From a virus: 30,946 bases of DNA. Under the pieces are notes generated by a model that was not told the DNA's origin, searched no databases, and saw only the letters and a program-made list of their open reading frames with translations. Position numbers and translations under genes: made by a program. Positions 7,811 to 16,726 of this stretch are shown in pieces (the first letter of the stretch is position 1; the number at the start of each line of letters is the position of its first letter). The DNA lies in the IMG/VR virus record IMGVR_UViG_3300043469_000941, positions 1 through 30,946 of that record; one strand, given 5' to 3'.

Positions 7811-10800
7811 CGAATTTGGGTATAGTATAGGGTTAAATTACAATTGACATCCTGAGGAAATCCCGAGCCGCCCGAGGTAATTTTAAACCTGTGTTGCGCG
7901 GTATCGGTTGCCGTGTCGATTGTAAAGGTAAGTGTAACCGCTGAGCCCGAATCGTCCGAACTGATAACTACGGGAGTACTCGCGCTGGTTACACCGCCGA
8001 TTTTTTCCAAATAAAATGAACCCGTTTCGTAAATGAAAAACCCGCTCACATCGCTCGCGTGCAAAATGTAGAAACAAACCCACGTTGTTTTATTGGGAAT
8101 GGACAAACGGGTTAAAATTTCATTGGGCGGGAATAGCTCAAGGGTTTGACCCGAGGCCGTAAATGCGAATCCATTCGTGAACACCGTTACCCCCGTTTGA
8201 CTCGCGCCCTCGTCCTCCGAGAGTGTGCGATCGCCAGCGCCCAAGTGAACGCCCCAAACGTTCGCGTAAGCATTGCGCCCGAGCAATGAACTGGCGCGAT
8301 TCTCGCCCTCCATTTTCAAACGCTCACCAACTGCGAGCGTGTTTTGGTTGCCCTTTTCCACGCTGATGTTTTCCCCAACAAAAACGCTGAAAGTGTTATC
8401 GGGGCTGATGTTTGTATTACTCGTTATCGCCACCACGTTCGATGGCATTCCATTTTGGCCAGCATTCATCATTCGGAAATCAGAACCGCCCCCGGGGTCG
8501 GTTACGATAGGGGTACCATACGCCAAACATTGGTTTAAACTTTCCTCCCAAGTGTACCCGTACCGAATGCAACAAGCGGCGGTGGCTGGTTGTGGCTCGC
8601 CCTCGAAATCGGTGAATTCAATCGATTGTGTCATGTCCTCATTAATAACTACCGTTGTCGGAATCAGCTCGCAATCGGGAGCGGGCTCAACGAGTTTGAT
8701 TAACTTAACTTTTGTCGACTCATTCAACCCAACTTTGTAGTCCGAAATTTCAATTATGCGCCAATACGAATCCTTTATAAAAATTCGATCGTTATACTGA
8801 AAGGTCAAAATATCACTCAACTCCAAAGCGAAATAAGCCTCGAGGATTCGAGCCTCAGGATTGTACAACCCATTCAGATACTCGCGCCAGTATTCGTTGA
8901 AAAGGTTTCGAAATGGATTCGTAGTGATGGCATGCAACGGCGTTTCAGGATTAAAATTCAAATCGTAATCCCCCACGCTGGCGTTAACGCTCGAGTAATG
9001 GTTGAAAATGTTTACATCGCCCGTGCTCACATCATTAATCGCATCGTCATAAATCGGAAGGCTCGCGATATCGGCGAGGAATAAAAAGCGCAAATTTGGC
9101 GCAACGAATTCGTCTTTATCATTTATGAACTTTGGAATTGGTATGTTACTACCATTCACATAAGCGGCGGGCGTGGATTCGGCGGTTAGTTTCACATTAA
9201 GCGCCCCTGTTACAAACTCATTGACTGGCGCGCCCTCAGCTACCGAATAGCCGTTGAGTATTTTGTACTCGCCGTATGTTCGCCCGTTGTCGGTGAATAG
9301 TTTTGAAAACCTATCGCCGCCATTTTTATAACTCCAAAGGAAATTTCTCTTTTGAATGTCGGTAGTTGGGCTCAAGGTCAAATCCTTTTCGATGTCCATT
9401 TTTTGAGTCCAATTGAGCGTATCGCCTGTGGCCAAATAATCGGCAATCGGGAAAATGGTAACCTCGTTAGGCACCGAGCGCGAAGGGATTAACACGGCGG
9501 CGTGCATCGCGAGAATATCCTTCACGAAATCCACCTGTTTAATATTTGGCGAGTTGGCTGGGCCATCGAATCTATCGCCCCAGTTCCGATAGTAACTGAA
9601 GAGCTCCCAACCCGTGCCCTCAAGTGGGTTGTTACTCGCATCGCCCAAAAAGGTAGGCGTTCCCGTGAATTCACTATACGGCTTTATTCGTTGCCCCGCC
9701 AGCATGTAAATCGGAGTTGTGGTGAATAAGATTCTTTGGCGAATCCCGTTGTTTTGGTCGAATCCCGAAACGGCCACCTCGTAGTTAACGACAATCGTAC
9801 CCGTTAACGGCAAAGAGCCTGTGAACAAATAAAACTTAATCCCCCCAGTTGATGGGCCGAACGTTCCCACGGGTAAAAGATTCGCCCAAAATCGAAATGA
9901 ATAAAAGCCCTCAACGGGAGCTTCAAAGTAACCCGCCAACCCATACGCCCCGCCGTTGTCAACTACTACGGGAAAAGTAAAAAAGTTGTCATCGGTAACG
10001 CTGGTGTTGGTGGCGAAGCCCGCACTAAAATAATAGTTGGCCACGGTTTCAAGTGTGATGACATTTTTCGAATTAATCCACGGGCACCAATACCCCGAGA
10101 GGATTGTTTCGAGTGGCGTTGGCGAAAGGGTAAAACCCGCCTCGGTTATTATCTTGCTGAAGATTGTCCACGCGTTAATAAAGGGCGTTAAATCAGCTGG
10201 AAAGATTGGTTGCTCACTATTGGTAATCGGCCGCCCGCCGCCCATGTTATCCCACTTTTGGCCGCGTTCAACTAATCCCCAAAGCAACTCGGTTGGAGTG
10301 GGTGGGTTAATCGTGTTCTCGTAGGTAATGGCATCGTAAAAATTACCTTCACTTAGGTAGCTCAAATTCGCGAGTAACTTATCGCCAATGGCTCGGAATA
10401 AATCGGGAGCCTCGCCGTAAAAACTCAGCTGGATATCGCCGAGTAAATCGTTTTTCTTGAATGTCTTAATTACCCGCAAATGGCCGCGCATTATCGGCAA
10501 CGTATTAACTCGAATCTCGGCGGGTATCTTAGTGCCATATACGTTGGCCGAATCGCTAAACGTGAACGAATCCAATAACCCGAAAATCTCGGTGTTGCGA
10601 TCGCTCGCGGGAACCCTAAACTCGCGGGTGAAATCCCCGAGCGGGGCGAACGTTCCGACATCCTGAAAGTTGAAATTTTGGCTAATGGATTCGAGAGGGT
10701 ATAAATCAACGTAATACTCTTTTTCATCGCCCCAAATAAAAAACCCACCCGCCGTTAAGCCGAAATCGAAAGTAAATGCCGCGGTAAAATTCACGCGAGT

Positions 10801-11028
10801 TAAGCCGGGTGATGGCGTATCAGGTAACACTCCATTACAAAGCCGTATGTTAGTTTCGCCAGCGGCGTTAATCAGCGTTACAAGTGTGCCAACGATAGTG
10901 TCTTGATTAATGAAAGCGGGAACGATGATGCGTTGAGAGCCAACCGCCCCAAGTGTTGGCGCATCGCTTTGGCTTAGTACGTTCGTGTTACTACCACGGC
11001 GCACAATTAATTGAACCTCGTTTTCCAT
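7807..11028 (-). CDS. Large tail/baseplate protein with C-terminal adhesin-like region
   Basis: The 1073-aa product resembles large tail-tip proteins encoded next to the tape measure in Bacteroidota phages. The N-terminal part has a pattern YYVDLYPLESISQNFNFQDV followed by REFRVPASDRNTEIF, and an RGHLRVIKTF segment; these recall hub/baseplate beta-sandwich domains. A second unit runs to about residue 790. The C-terminal about 230 residues contain short repetitive beta motifs (NTFSVFVGENISVEKGNQNT, ALLGRNAYANVWGVHLG-like pattern), like trimeric autotransporter or tail-spike heads, then a beta-rich end. It probably forms the tail tip and contacts the host. One-base overlap with the upstream gene. 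Confidence 0.65.
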   Translation of the reverse strand: MENEVQLIVRRGSNTNVLSQSDAPTLGAVGSQRIIVPAFINQDTIVGTLVTLINAAGETNIRLCNGVLPDTPSPGLTRVNFTAAFTFDFGLTAGGFFIWGDEKEYYVDLYPLESISQNFNFQDVGTFAPLGDFTREFRVPASDRNTEIFGLLDSFTFSDSANVYGTKIPAEIRVNTLPIMRGHLRVIKTFKKNDLLGDIQLSFYGEAPDLFRAIGDKLLANLSYLSEGNFYDAITYENTINPPTPTELLWGLVERGQKWDNMGGGRPITNSEQPIFPADLTPFINAWTIFSKIITEAGFTLSPTPLETILSGYWCPWINSKNVITLETVANYYFSAGFATNTSVTDDNFFTFPVVVDNGGAYGLAGYFEAPVEGFYSFRFWANLLPVGTFGPSTGGIKFYLFTGSLPLTGTIVVNYEVAVSGFDQNNGIRQRILFTTTPIYMLAGQRIKPYSEFTGTPTFLGDASNNPLEGTGWELFSYYRNWGDRFDGPANSPNIKQVDFVKDILAMHAAVLIPSRSVPNEVTIFPIADYLATGDTLNWTQKMDIEKDLTLSPTTDIQKRNFLWSYKNGGDRFSKLFTDNGRTYGEYKILNGYSVAEGAPVNEFVTGALNVKLTAESTPAAYVNGSNIPIPKFINDKDEFVAPNLRFLFLADIASLPIYDDAINDVSTGDVNIFNHYSSVNASVGDYDLNFNPETPLHAITTNPFRNLFNEYWREYLNGLYNPEARILEAYFALELSDILTFQYNDRIFIKDSYWRIIEISDYKVGLNESTKVKLIKLVEPAPDCELIPTTVVINEDMTQSIEFTDFEGEPQPATAACCIRYGYTWEESLNQCLAYGTPIVTDPGGGSDFRMMNAGQNGMPSNVVAITSNTNISPDNTFSVFVGENISVEKGNQNTLAVGERLKMEGENRASSLLGRNAYANVWGVHLGAGDRTLSEDEGASQTGVTVFTNGFAFTASGQTLELFPPNEILTRLSIPNKTTWVCFYILHASDVSGFFIYETGSFYLEKIGGVTSASTPVVISSDDSGSAVTLTFTIDTATDTAQHRFKITSGGSGFPQDVNCNLTLYYTQIR

Positions 11029-12308
11029 TAATTTGAATAATCTTGAGAGTAACCCACTTTCAGGGTCACGTTGTATAACTTGCCGTTGCGTTCCTTTCGC
11101 TCAAGGAAGGTGCTTTCTTCAACGCTAACGGGTATGTGAGTGCCATCGGTACCAACGAGGTGAACTTGATTGGAAACCATGAGCGAGCGCAAGAATTCGA
11201 ACTCGTTTTCTTGCACCCAATCAGAAGCAAGAGAAAGCGTTTGCGTTACGATGTTTTGTCGGTCGTATTGCTGGCGGTCGTAACGGCTGAAAATTGTCGA
11301 TGTGCCATTGAATAGCACGCGCTTGTATTGCTTACGCTCGATGTTATTGGTTACCTCGTTTTTCTTTATAAAATTGAAGTAATCCCAACCGCCTCGAGAG
11401 TTTGTCCACGCTAAACGTTTGTATTCATAACGACAATCGTATTGCCCGAAATTCTCGGTATTGAAAAAAATGTATTGCTTGCTCACTCGGCTACCGCCGT
11501 TATACGCCGAAATGATGTAGTACTCCCAACCTGATGAAATGGGGTCGGGTACTAATGGATCAAGTGAGTTTTTGAGATTCTGAGGGTAGCAAGGAATTCC
11601 AATTTGAGGTCTCGCCGTGAATGGTATGAAGGCCGATGCTGGCGAGGTACCGAATATTTCCACGCGGTAACTATCGATTGTCGTTGGGCTACAAAATTCG
11701 TCTGAGCCCGTAACGAATAATAAACCCCAGTCGCTTTCATGCGCTGGAATAAACACGGTATTCGACCCGGGCGTTATGCCCAAACTTTCAGCCAGCGCAA
11801 AAGTGAACGTATCAAAGCGGCGGTCGCTTTGCATGTAATCCGAATTCGCGTTATTGGCGATTTTAACCTCTTTATTCGAGCTCGCGAATACATTCGGGCG
11901 GTAACCTTCGATGGGTTGCAAATAACCGTTATAAACGGCCGTGGTTGCATCAGCGCTCGCCCCATCATTTTGGGTTAGTACGCCACCAACCAACCACCAC
12001 TCGGTAAATGTGAGCGCGTAGCTTTTCCATGAACTGCCATCGGGCTCGGTGTGTACGGTATCCGTGGTGCCGTGTATGGCGGTGTCCTCCTTATTGAGTA
12101 AAGAAACCAGCGGGTTCAAATCAAAATAGGCATGGCCATCGGGTGAAGGGTCGAAAAAAAAGTTGTACGTTTTACCGATTGCGATATCGTCTACCTGAAT
12201 ACCAAATTTAAACCCAGTATTGCCCGAATTCGTAGAGGTCAAATCGTAAATTAATTTTTGCCCTCGCGGTGTCCATGTATAGGGCTGGTCGTTTATTGTA
12301 ATCGCCAT
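11028..12308 (-). CDS. Distal tail/baseplate-like protein
   Basis: The 426-aa protein has a beta-rich composition and the segment LAWTNSRGGWDYFNFIKKNE with a later cluster of Tyr/Arg (RYDRQQYDRQN), a pattern I associate with Bacteroidota phage tail-tip proteins adjacent to the large hub protein. No enzymatic motif is evident. It shares its last base with the start of the 1073-aa gene and follows the tail-completion genes by 3 nt, so it is part of the same translationally coupled tail cluster. Its assignment as a distal tail or baseplate component rests on this position and on composition; an exact family was not established. Confidence 0.6.
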   Translation of the reverse strand: MAITINDQPYTWTPRGQKLIYDLTSTNSGNTGFKFGIQVDDIAIGKTYNFFFDPSPDGHAYFDLNPLVSLLNKEDTAIHGTTDTVHTEPDGSSWKSYALTFTEWWLVGGVLTQNDGASADATTAVYNGYLQPIEGYRPNVFASSNKEVKIANNANSDYMQSDRRFDTFTFALAESLGITPGSNTVFIPAHESDWGLLFVTGSDEFCSPTTIDSYRVEIFGTSPASAFIPFTARPQIGIPCYPQNLKNSLDPLVPDPISSGWEYYIISAYNGGSRVSKQYIFFNTENFGQYDCRYEYKRLAWTNSRGGWDYFNFIKKNEVTNNIERKQYKRVLFNGTSTIFSRYDRQQYDRQNIVTQTLSLASDWVQENEFEFLRSLMVSNQVHLVGTDGTHIPVSVEESTFLERKERNGKLYNVTLKVGYSQDYSN

Positions 12309-12311
12309 TTT

Positions 12312-12845
12312 TTATTTGATATACTTATCGGCCTTGAGCCTCAATTGTTGTAAAATTTCCCTCCGATAAAACTCGCGAAACTCAGCGCCTGATTTACGAA
12401 ACTCGGTTTGAAATGCATCCCTCATATAATAAACGCCAACGATGCCTCGTTTACCGATACTTTTCGCCATCGCGTAAGCCTCAGCACTTTTATTCCCCTC
12501 AGCCTCGGCCTCCTTGCTGAATAATCCCTTGCGTTCCATCCAAGCCATTATCGGGCCTACTGGTGGCCATGTCATCGGGTCTTTATTCGGGGTGCGCCCT
12601 TTCTCAATTACATCGGCGTAATTGCGAGTGGCGGTGTCATTGGCTGGCACCCCAAACCATTGAATGATTTTCGGGCCTCGTTTGAAATAATTGTAAGTCA
12701 GTTTATCCCTGAGGTTCCCGGTATCGATTCGGTTCACCGAACGGCCTCGAATTTGGCGTTTCTTTCTCAGGTTAGCCCGCGCCGTTTTAATAACGCGATC
12801 GCCAAACGCATCGAGAATCTTCCTATTTTCCGCAAGTGAGGCCAT
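12312..12845 (-). CDS. HK97 gp10-like tail component
   Basis: The 177-aa protein is basic and resembles the HK97 gp10-like / tail completion group: an early RANLRKKRQIRGR segment, RIDTGNLRDKLTY (the typical DTG-LR-S/K motif), then ARNYADVIEKGR-like text (TRNYADVIEKGRTP) and RDAFQTEF near the C terminus. Proteins of this group join head and tail or form the tail terminator. It is immediately followed by the 426-aa gene (3-nt gap) and abuts the preceding 86-aa gene. The motif order is clear, so I am fairly sure of the family but not of which joining role it plays. Confidence 0.72.
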   Translation of the reverse strand: MASLAENRKILDAFGDRVIKTARANLRKKRQIRGRSVNRIDTGNLRDKLTYNYFKRGPKIIQWFGVPANDTATRNYADVIEKGRTPNKDPMTWPPVGPIMAWMERKGLFSKEAEAEGNKSAEAYAMAKSIGKRGIVGVYYMRDAFQTEFRKSGAEFREFYRREILQQLRLKADKYIK

Positions 12846-13106
12846 TTATATCTCGGTTAAAAATATCGTGTATGCGGTCGATGGGTTAGCGATTAGGAGC
12901 TCGGCAAATCGCATCGCTTTTGTTGGATCAATAAGCGCCTCGCTCACGCGGTTACGATTAACCTGAGCGGTATCGTCAATGGTTGGCCACGTTAACGAAC
13001 CGTCCTCGTTTTCGGTTGGCTCAACGTAATCGGAGCCCAATTTGAAAACGATTACTTGCCCGTTATTATTGACCCAAAAATTATTTGCATCTATTGTGTA
13101 TGTCAT
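12846..13106 (-). CDS. Small tail-module protein of unknown function
   Basis: The 86-aa protein begins MTYTIDANNFWVNNNGQVIVF and ends in SEALIDPTKAMRFAELLIA followed by AYTIFLTEI. It is acidic, has no cysteine or membrane segment, and starts with an ATGA overlap on the stop of the large chimeric tail protein. It abuts the gp10-like gene. I do not recognise the family; the tight coupling to tail genes suggests a minor tail or joining role. Confidence 0.55.
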   Translation of the reverse strand: MTYTIDANNFWVNNNGQVIVFKLGSDYVEPTENEDGSLTWPTIDDTAQVNRNRVSEALIDPTKAMRFAELLIANPSTAYTIFLTEI

Positions 13107-15619
13107 ATTGTTAGTAATACTTGGTTATTTAAAATCGCGGCGCTATTGGTGCTCGCATTATTTACGAATTTCACCCCCATTAAATCGCCAACCGCAACGC
13201 TCACCGAGTTAACCAAATCCGTAAACACACCAGCGGCCGAACCAGCCGCAATAGTTATGGTCAACGCTTGGTCGACACTATTTTTTCGAAGCGTGCAAAC
13301 GAGCGAGCCCGTGGCTGGTTGCGCCGTGTTGGTCATCACATAAAAACGGCTTAGCGTGCCAGCGGTTACCATTGGCGTACGGCGTGCCGCATCGGAGGCG
13401 GCGTGGTTAACTGATCCAGCGAATAGAGATCCGAATCGGGTAACTCCAGCAGGCACAATATCGCCGTTTGTGAATTGTCCTAAAATCGAAACCGAACCCG
13501 TTCCAAGTCCTAAATCCGTTACCATCTCGGCGGCCGTGCGAGCGGTAACCGAGTTATCGGCGTTCACTCGAAGGAACGTTATTGCGTTTGGATTGGTAAG
13601 CGTGGCGAGCGCATTGCCCACCGTGGTTAAACCGATGGCGTTTTGTTTTGCGTTAAACGCGAGCCAATCGGTTGTTGAAAGTAAGCCCCGATTTGCCGCC
13701 GAGGCCGTGGGTAAATTGAACGTGTGCGTTGAACCCACCGAGCTAATACCGAAATCGGTTCCCGCCGTGCCTACTGCGAGGTTTTGAACCTGAGCCGTTA
13801 AGCCATTAATCGCATTTACCCCCGTGCTCAGCGTGGTAATAACTTGCGATAAATGAGAATCCTCCGTGTGTAGTTTAAGCGTGCGACCTGAGGTCGTAAC
13901 GAACACCCGCAAAGCCAATCTATCAGTTAATGCCATTGTGGTTGGCGGTACCGCCAGCGCCGTAAAATATGCATCGATAACCGTGCCTTGAGTAATACCC
14001 TCGGGCGTTGCGACATCGGTAGCCAGTAGCGTGAAAGCGGCCCCATCGTACTTATACAACTCAACGTAAAACGAGGGCGAACCGCCACTTGAGGACGCGC
14101 TGAAATAAAGCTCCAAATTGAAATTACCGCCCGGTATTAATAAAACATTCGGGTCGTTTGCATCAGTAATAAATTGAGCGATTAATCCATTACCCGCCGC
14201 GTTGGTTCGCGTGAAATCGGTTCCCGCGCCAAAGACGGCCGTTTTGCTCATTTGATAGTAAGTCGAACCGCCAATGGTACCTTGATTAATTGAGCCATTG
14301 AGATAGTAGCTAACTGATGAGCCGCCGCCGCCTGTCGTTGGAAAGTTGGCGAGTTGGCCATCCCCCCGAACGTATTGAGTGGCGAGCCCCGCCGCGCTTA
14401 CTGCGAGCGTTCCCGCACTCGTAACAGGTGAGCCCGCCACCGAGAAAGCGGGGGGCATGCTTAACCCCACCGAGGTAACACCGCCCGGCGCTGGCGTACT
14501 ATTAACCCAAGCCGTGCCGTTCCACGTTAACACTTGGCCGTTAGTTGGTGAGGGTGCGTTTACATCGGTGAGGCTATCGAGTGTAGTGGGTATAGTTGGT
14601 TTATTCAGTATTTGAGCCAAACCGCTTGAAGCGTTCCAATCACTATTCACTTGCGCGGCTGGAATCGTTGGTTTGTTTAAAATCTCAGCGAGTCCACTCG
14701 ATGCATTCCAATCCGAATTCACTTGAGCCGCTGGTATTGTGGGCTTATTCAAAATTTGGAAATCGCCGCTTGTTGCGTTCCAATCAACGGGCGTTTGCCG
14801 TAACCTGAAGCCAGCGCCAACGAGTGACCAGTAAAGAGCATTTGTTGGGAGTAACGCATCGTTATTCGCAATGCACTCGTATACATTACCGAGGTACCAA
14901 ACGCGATCGCCAATTACATACTGGTTACCCGTGGCCGTGGTGTGGTTAACGTTAAACTCGGTTGCGACATCATCGCCGCCACCGCCACCGCCCGTTGAGC
15001 TAATTGTGATTTCGCCAAAGCCGTTATCGACAATCGTAATGTTCGCGCCCTGTTGAAGATTCAATAAAGTTTGATCGCCGTTAAGCACTCCATTGGTTTC
15101 GAGAATGACCCCAGTTCCACCCGCGCCCGTTCCTCCCGAACCTGAGCCACCAACCGACCAATCGGCTGGGATATCACAGGCCGACCAATCCCACGGCACC
15201 GATAACGTGAGAGCCAAATTAACGCCTGTTAAGGTTTGGGAATATTCCTGAATAAAAACCTCAATCGATGGCGAGCCCTCGAGCTCCACGGTTGGCCCGA
15301 ATAGGACGAGGCCGTTTTGAATCTCGGCTATTAAGTCCTCGGCGAGTTTAATGCAGTCGCTGATAACCTCGCGTTCGTATTCGGCTGGCGTTTCTTTGTC
15401 ACGCGGCAAATCGGCGAAAGTGATAATGAACGTGTAAAGCCGCGTGCCCTGTCGCGGTTCAACCTCAACGGGGAAAACGTGCATCCATGGAAAGGTTAAC
15501 CCCTTTTCGATGTCGATATTGGAAGGGTGCCCGTGAGTGAATCCCTTAATCAAAAAGTGACCCTCGGCAAAAGCCTTGAATCTTTCGATTAGTACGTTAT
15601 AACTTATCTGAGTAATCAT
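13103..15619 (-). CDS. Chimeric tail protein: tail-completion-like N terminus fused to fibre
   Basis: The 838-aa protein seems to be a fusion. Residues about 1-155 resemble a small globular tail-completion family of Bacteroidota phages (FAEGHFLIKGFTHGHPSNID, then RLYTFIITFADLPRDKETPA and EREVISDCIKLAEDLI). A Gly/Ser linker (GGSGSGGTGAGGTG) leads to a fibre: a chitin-binding-like short segment (VIGDRVWYLGNVYECIANN), three 24-aa repeats centred on NKPTIP (from residues 279, 303 and 327), a region typical of fibre shafts (QVLTWNGTAWVNSTP, AAGLATQYVRGDGQL) and a beta-rich C terminus that may bind the receptor. Its ATG overlaps the stop of the frameshifted chaperone product. Confidence 0.68.
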   Translation of the reverse strand: MITQISYNVLIERFKAFAEGHFLIKGFTHGHPSNIDIEKGLTFPWMHVFPVEVEPRQGTRLYTFIITFADLPRDKETPAEYEREVISDCIKLAEDLIAEIQNGLVLFGPTVELEGSPSIEVFIQEYSQTLTGVNLALTLSVPWDWSACDIPADWSVGGSGSGGTGAGGTGVILETNGVLNGDQTLLNLQQGANITIVDNGFGEITISSTGGGGGGDDVATEFNVNHTTATGNQYVIGDRVWYLGNVYECIANNDALLPTNALYWSLVGAGFRLRQTPVDWNATSGDFQILNKPTIPAAQVNSDWNASSGLAEILNKPTIPAAQVNSDWNASSGLAQILNKPTIPTTLDSLTDVNAPSPTNGQVLTWNGTAWVNSTPAPGGVTSVGLSMPPAFSVAGSPVTSAGTLAVSAAGLATQYVRGDGQLANFPTTGGGGSSVSYYLNGSINQGTIGGSTYYQMSKTAVFGAGTDFTRTNAAGNGLIAQFITDANDPNVLLIPGGNFNLELYFSASSSGGSPSFYVELYKYDGAAFTLLATDVATPEGITQGTVIDAYFTALAVPPTTMALTDRLALRVFVTTSGRTLKLHTEDSHLSQVITTLSTGVNAINGLTAQVQNLAVGTAGTDFGISSVGSTHTFNLPTASAANRGLLSTTDWLAFNAKQNAIGLTTVGNALATLTNPNAITFLRVNADNSVTARTAAEMVTDLGLGTGSVSILGQFTNGDIVPAGVTRFGSLFAGSVNHAASDAARRTPMVTAGTLSRFYVMTNTAQPATGSLVCTLRKNSVDQALTITIAAGSAAGVFTDLVNSVSVAVGDLMGVKFVNNASTNSAAILNNQVLLTI
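14582..14785 (-). repeat. Three 72-bp coding repeats in the tail fibre (NKPTIP repeats)
   Basis: Units start at 14785, 14713 and 14641 (minus strand), exactly 72 bp apart, encoding DWNATSGDFQILNKPTIP, DWNASSGLAEILNKPTIP and DWNASSGLAQILNKPTIP, the first two followed by AAQVNS. The third unit is partial. At the DNA level most synonymous positions differ between units 2 and 3. Confidence 0.85.
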
Positions 15620-16376
15620 TTCAACTTATATGCGTTTTTCATTATTCGTGCTTGCTCGCTATGGTAATCCCTCATATAACTGAGGTGAGTGAATACCGAG
15701 CTCGCGGCCTTATCTAAAACCAATTCGTGTTTGGTGAGGTCGTTACCGCTCACCGATTCGAGGATGTGAAACCAGCCCCACCGCCCGAGGCCTGAGGGGG
15801 TATAATCGTGCTCATTTCCTTCTTGAGAATCGAGTCCAAATAAACCAGCGAATTGTTTGCTAATTCCGCGCCGATACTCGAAAAAAAAACCAACGCCCCG
15901 TTCACGCGATCTAAGGTAAGAGCCATAATCTCGGGCATGTACCGCGCCGTTTTATCGAGGTCGTATTTTTCAATATTGTAATAATCCCCCACTTGCTCGG
16001 TGACAGGTCGAAACATCACGGCCATCAGTCGCGGTAACTCGGTATAGTCGCACGGCTTACCCTCGCGCCAAATCGTTTGGGCGAGCTGGTCAAGGTCAAC
16101 GTGTTCGCGAAAGGTCATTGAGTTAATATCAGGAAGGAAGCCGAGGCGTTTACCGTTCACGTTAATAATGCGCTCGAATTGACCCGCACTCGAATCGATT
16201 ACCTCTTCGAATAAAGTGATAATCGTTTGCACCGAATCGGCTTTTAAGAGCTCGCAGTATTCGCGGCTTTTGTTTATGATTACCATGACCCGCTCGACAT
16301 CGTCCTCGGCGGTGTGGTAAGCCATGAACTGGCTGAGCGTTATTTGCGAGCATTCGCCCGGTACCTTCAATTTCAT
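15616..16376 (-). CDS. Tail assembly chaperone, long form made by -1 frameshift (GT-like)
   Basis: After slipping one base back in the T9 run at 15889-15881, the frame continues 88 codons beyond F165 and ends at 15616, giving a 253-aa product. Its extension contains GLGRWGWFHILESVSGNDLT followed by KHELVLDKAASSVFTHLSYM, a pattern (W-G-W-F-x-I-L, then a helical L-S-Y-x-R-D segment) that recalls C-terminal domains of tail chaperones in Bacteroidota phages. Its TGA overlaps the ATG of the next gene (ATGA at 15616-15619), which fits a translated frame. In lambda, G and GT recruit tail tube subunits to the tape measure. The T9 is the best slip site, but the frameshift is inferred, and an indel error in the homopolymer cannot be excluded. 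Confidence 0.72.
15750..16376 (-). CDS. Tail assembly chaperone, short form (G-like)
   Basis: The zero-frame product is 208 aa and starts with an ATGA overlap on the small terminase gene. N-terminal text ITLSQFMAYHTAEDDVERVM, a later GKRLGFLPDINSMTFREHVDL and a helical DKTARYMPEIMALTLDRVNG recall tail chaperones placed before tail structural genes. After V163-F164-F165 the zero frame reads SSIGAELANNSLVYLDSILKKE and ends in a low-complexity ASGGGAGFTSSNR tail. No catalytic motif is present. A shared N terminus with two C termini matches the G/GT scheme. The gene lies far from the tape measure, with tail genes between, which is less usual. Confidence 0.7.
   Translation of the reverse strand: MKLKVPGECSQITLSQFMAYHTAEDDVERVMVIINKSREYCELLKADSVQTIITLFEEVIDSSAGQFERIINVNGKRLGFLPDINSMTFREHVDLDQLAQTIWREGKPCDYTELPRLMAVMFRPVTEQVGDYYNIEKYDLDKTARYMPEIMALTLDRVNGALVFFSSIGAELANNSLVYLDSILKKEMSTIIPPQASGGGAGFTSSNR
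15881..15889 (-). promoter_or_regulatory. Candidate -1 ribosomal slippery site (T9)
   Basis: On the coding strand codons 163-166 are GTT TTT TTT TCG, which contains the canonical heptamer T TTT TTT in the right phase for a -1 slip. The -1 frame is open from here to a stop at 15616. A second, poorer candidate is the C5 run at 15800-15796 near the zero-frame end. Confidence 0.6.
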
Positions 16377-16726
16377 AGGTTCGAACTGATTGTGATTATT
16401 GGCTGGTTATCCGCTCCCGTGATTTCTTGGCGTTCAACGTAACCGCGCTTTTTGCCTTTGGTCTTCATGTAAAAGATTGTGGCCGCCGTATCGCCCTTAT
16501 CGATTAACCCGTGCAACTTGCCCTCGGCGAAATCCAAAACCATATCCTCAACGCTCTCAACCGCCGCTTTGTACTCAGGGTCGTTTTTCAACCAGTAGTA
16601 ATGAATGTCACGGCTGAGCCCGATGGCGGCGGCCGCTTTGGTTACGATACCGAGGTTAGCCGCGAGTGATTCGAGGAAAGCCTTTTTTTTGATGTTGAAT
16701 TGTGCGTATCTATCCTCCATGCTCAT
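16373..16726 (-). CDS. Terminase small subunit (putative)
   Basis: The 117-aa protein has an N-terminal helix-turn-helix (about residues 20-45: ANLGIVTKAAAAIGLSRDIH, then YYWLKNDPEYK) followed by a helical segment EDMVLDFAEGKLHGLIDKGD, and FYMKTKGKKRGYVERQEIT. This layout matches small terminase subunits, which bind the packaging site and load the large subunit. It lies on the strand opposite the large terminase gene and about 3.6 kb away, between tiny genes and the tail chaperone. The ATG is preceded by the ATGA overlap with the 34-aa membrane gene. It could also be a transcriptional HTH protein. Confidence 0.7.
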   Translation of the reverse strand: MSMEDRYAQFNIKKKAFLESLAANLGIVTKAAAAIGLSRDIHYYWLKNDPEYKAAVESVEDMVLDFAEGKLHGLIDKGDTAATIFYMKTKGKKRGYVERQEITGADNQPIITISSNL

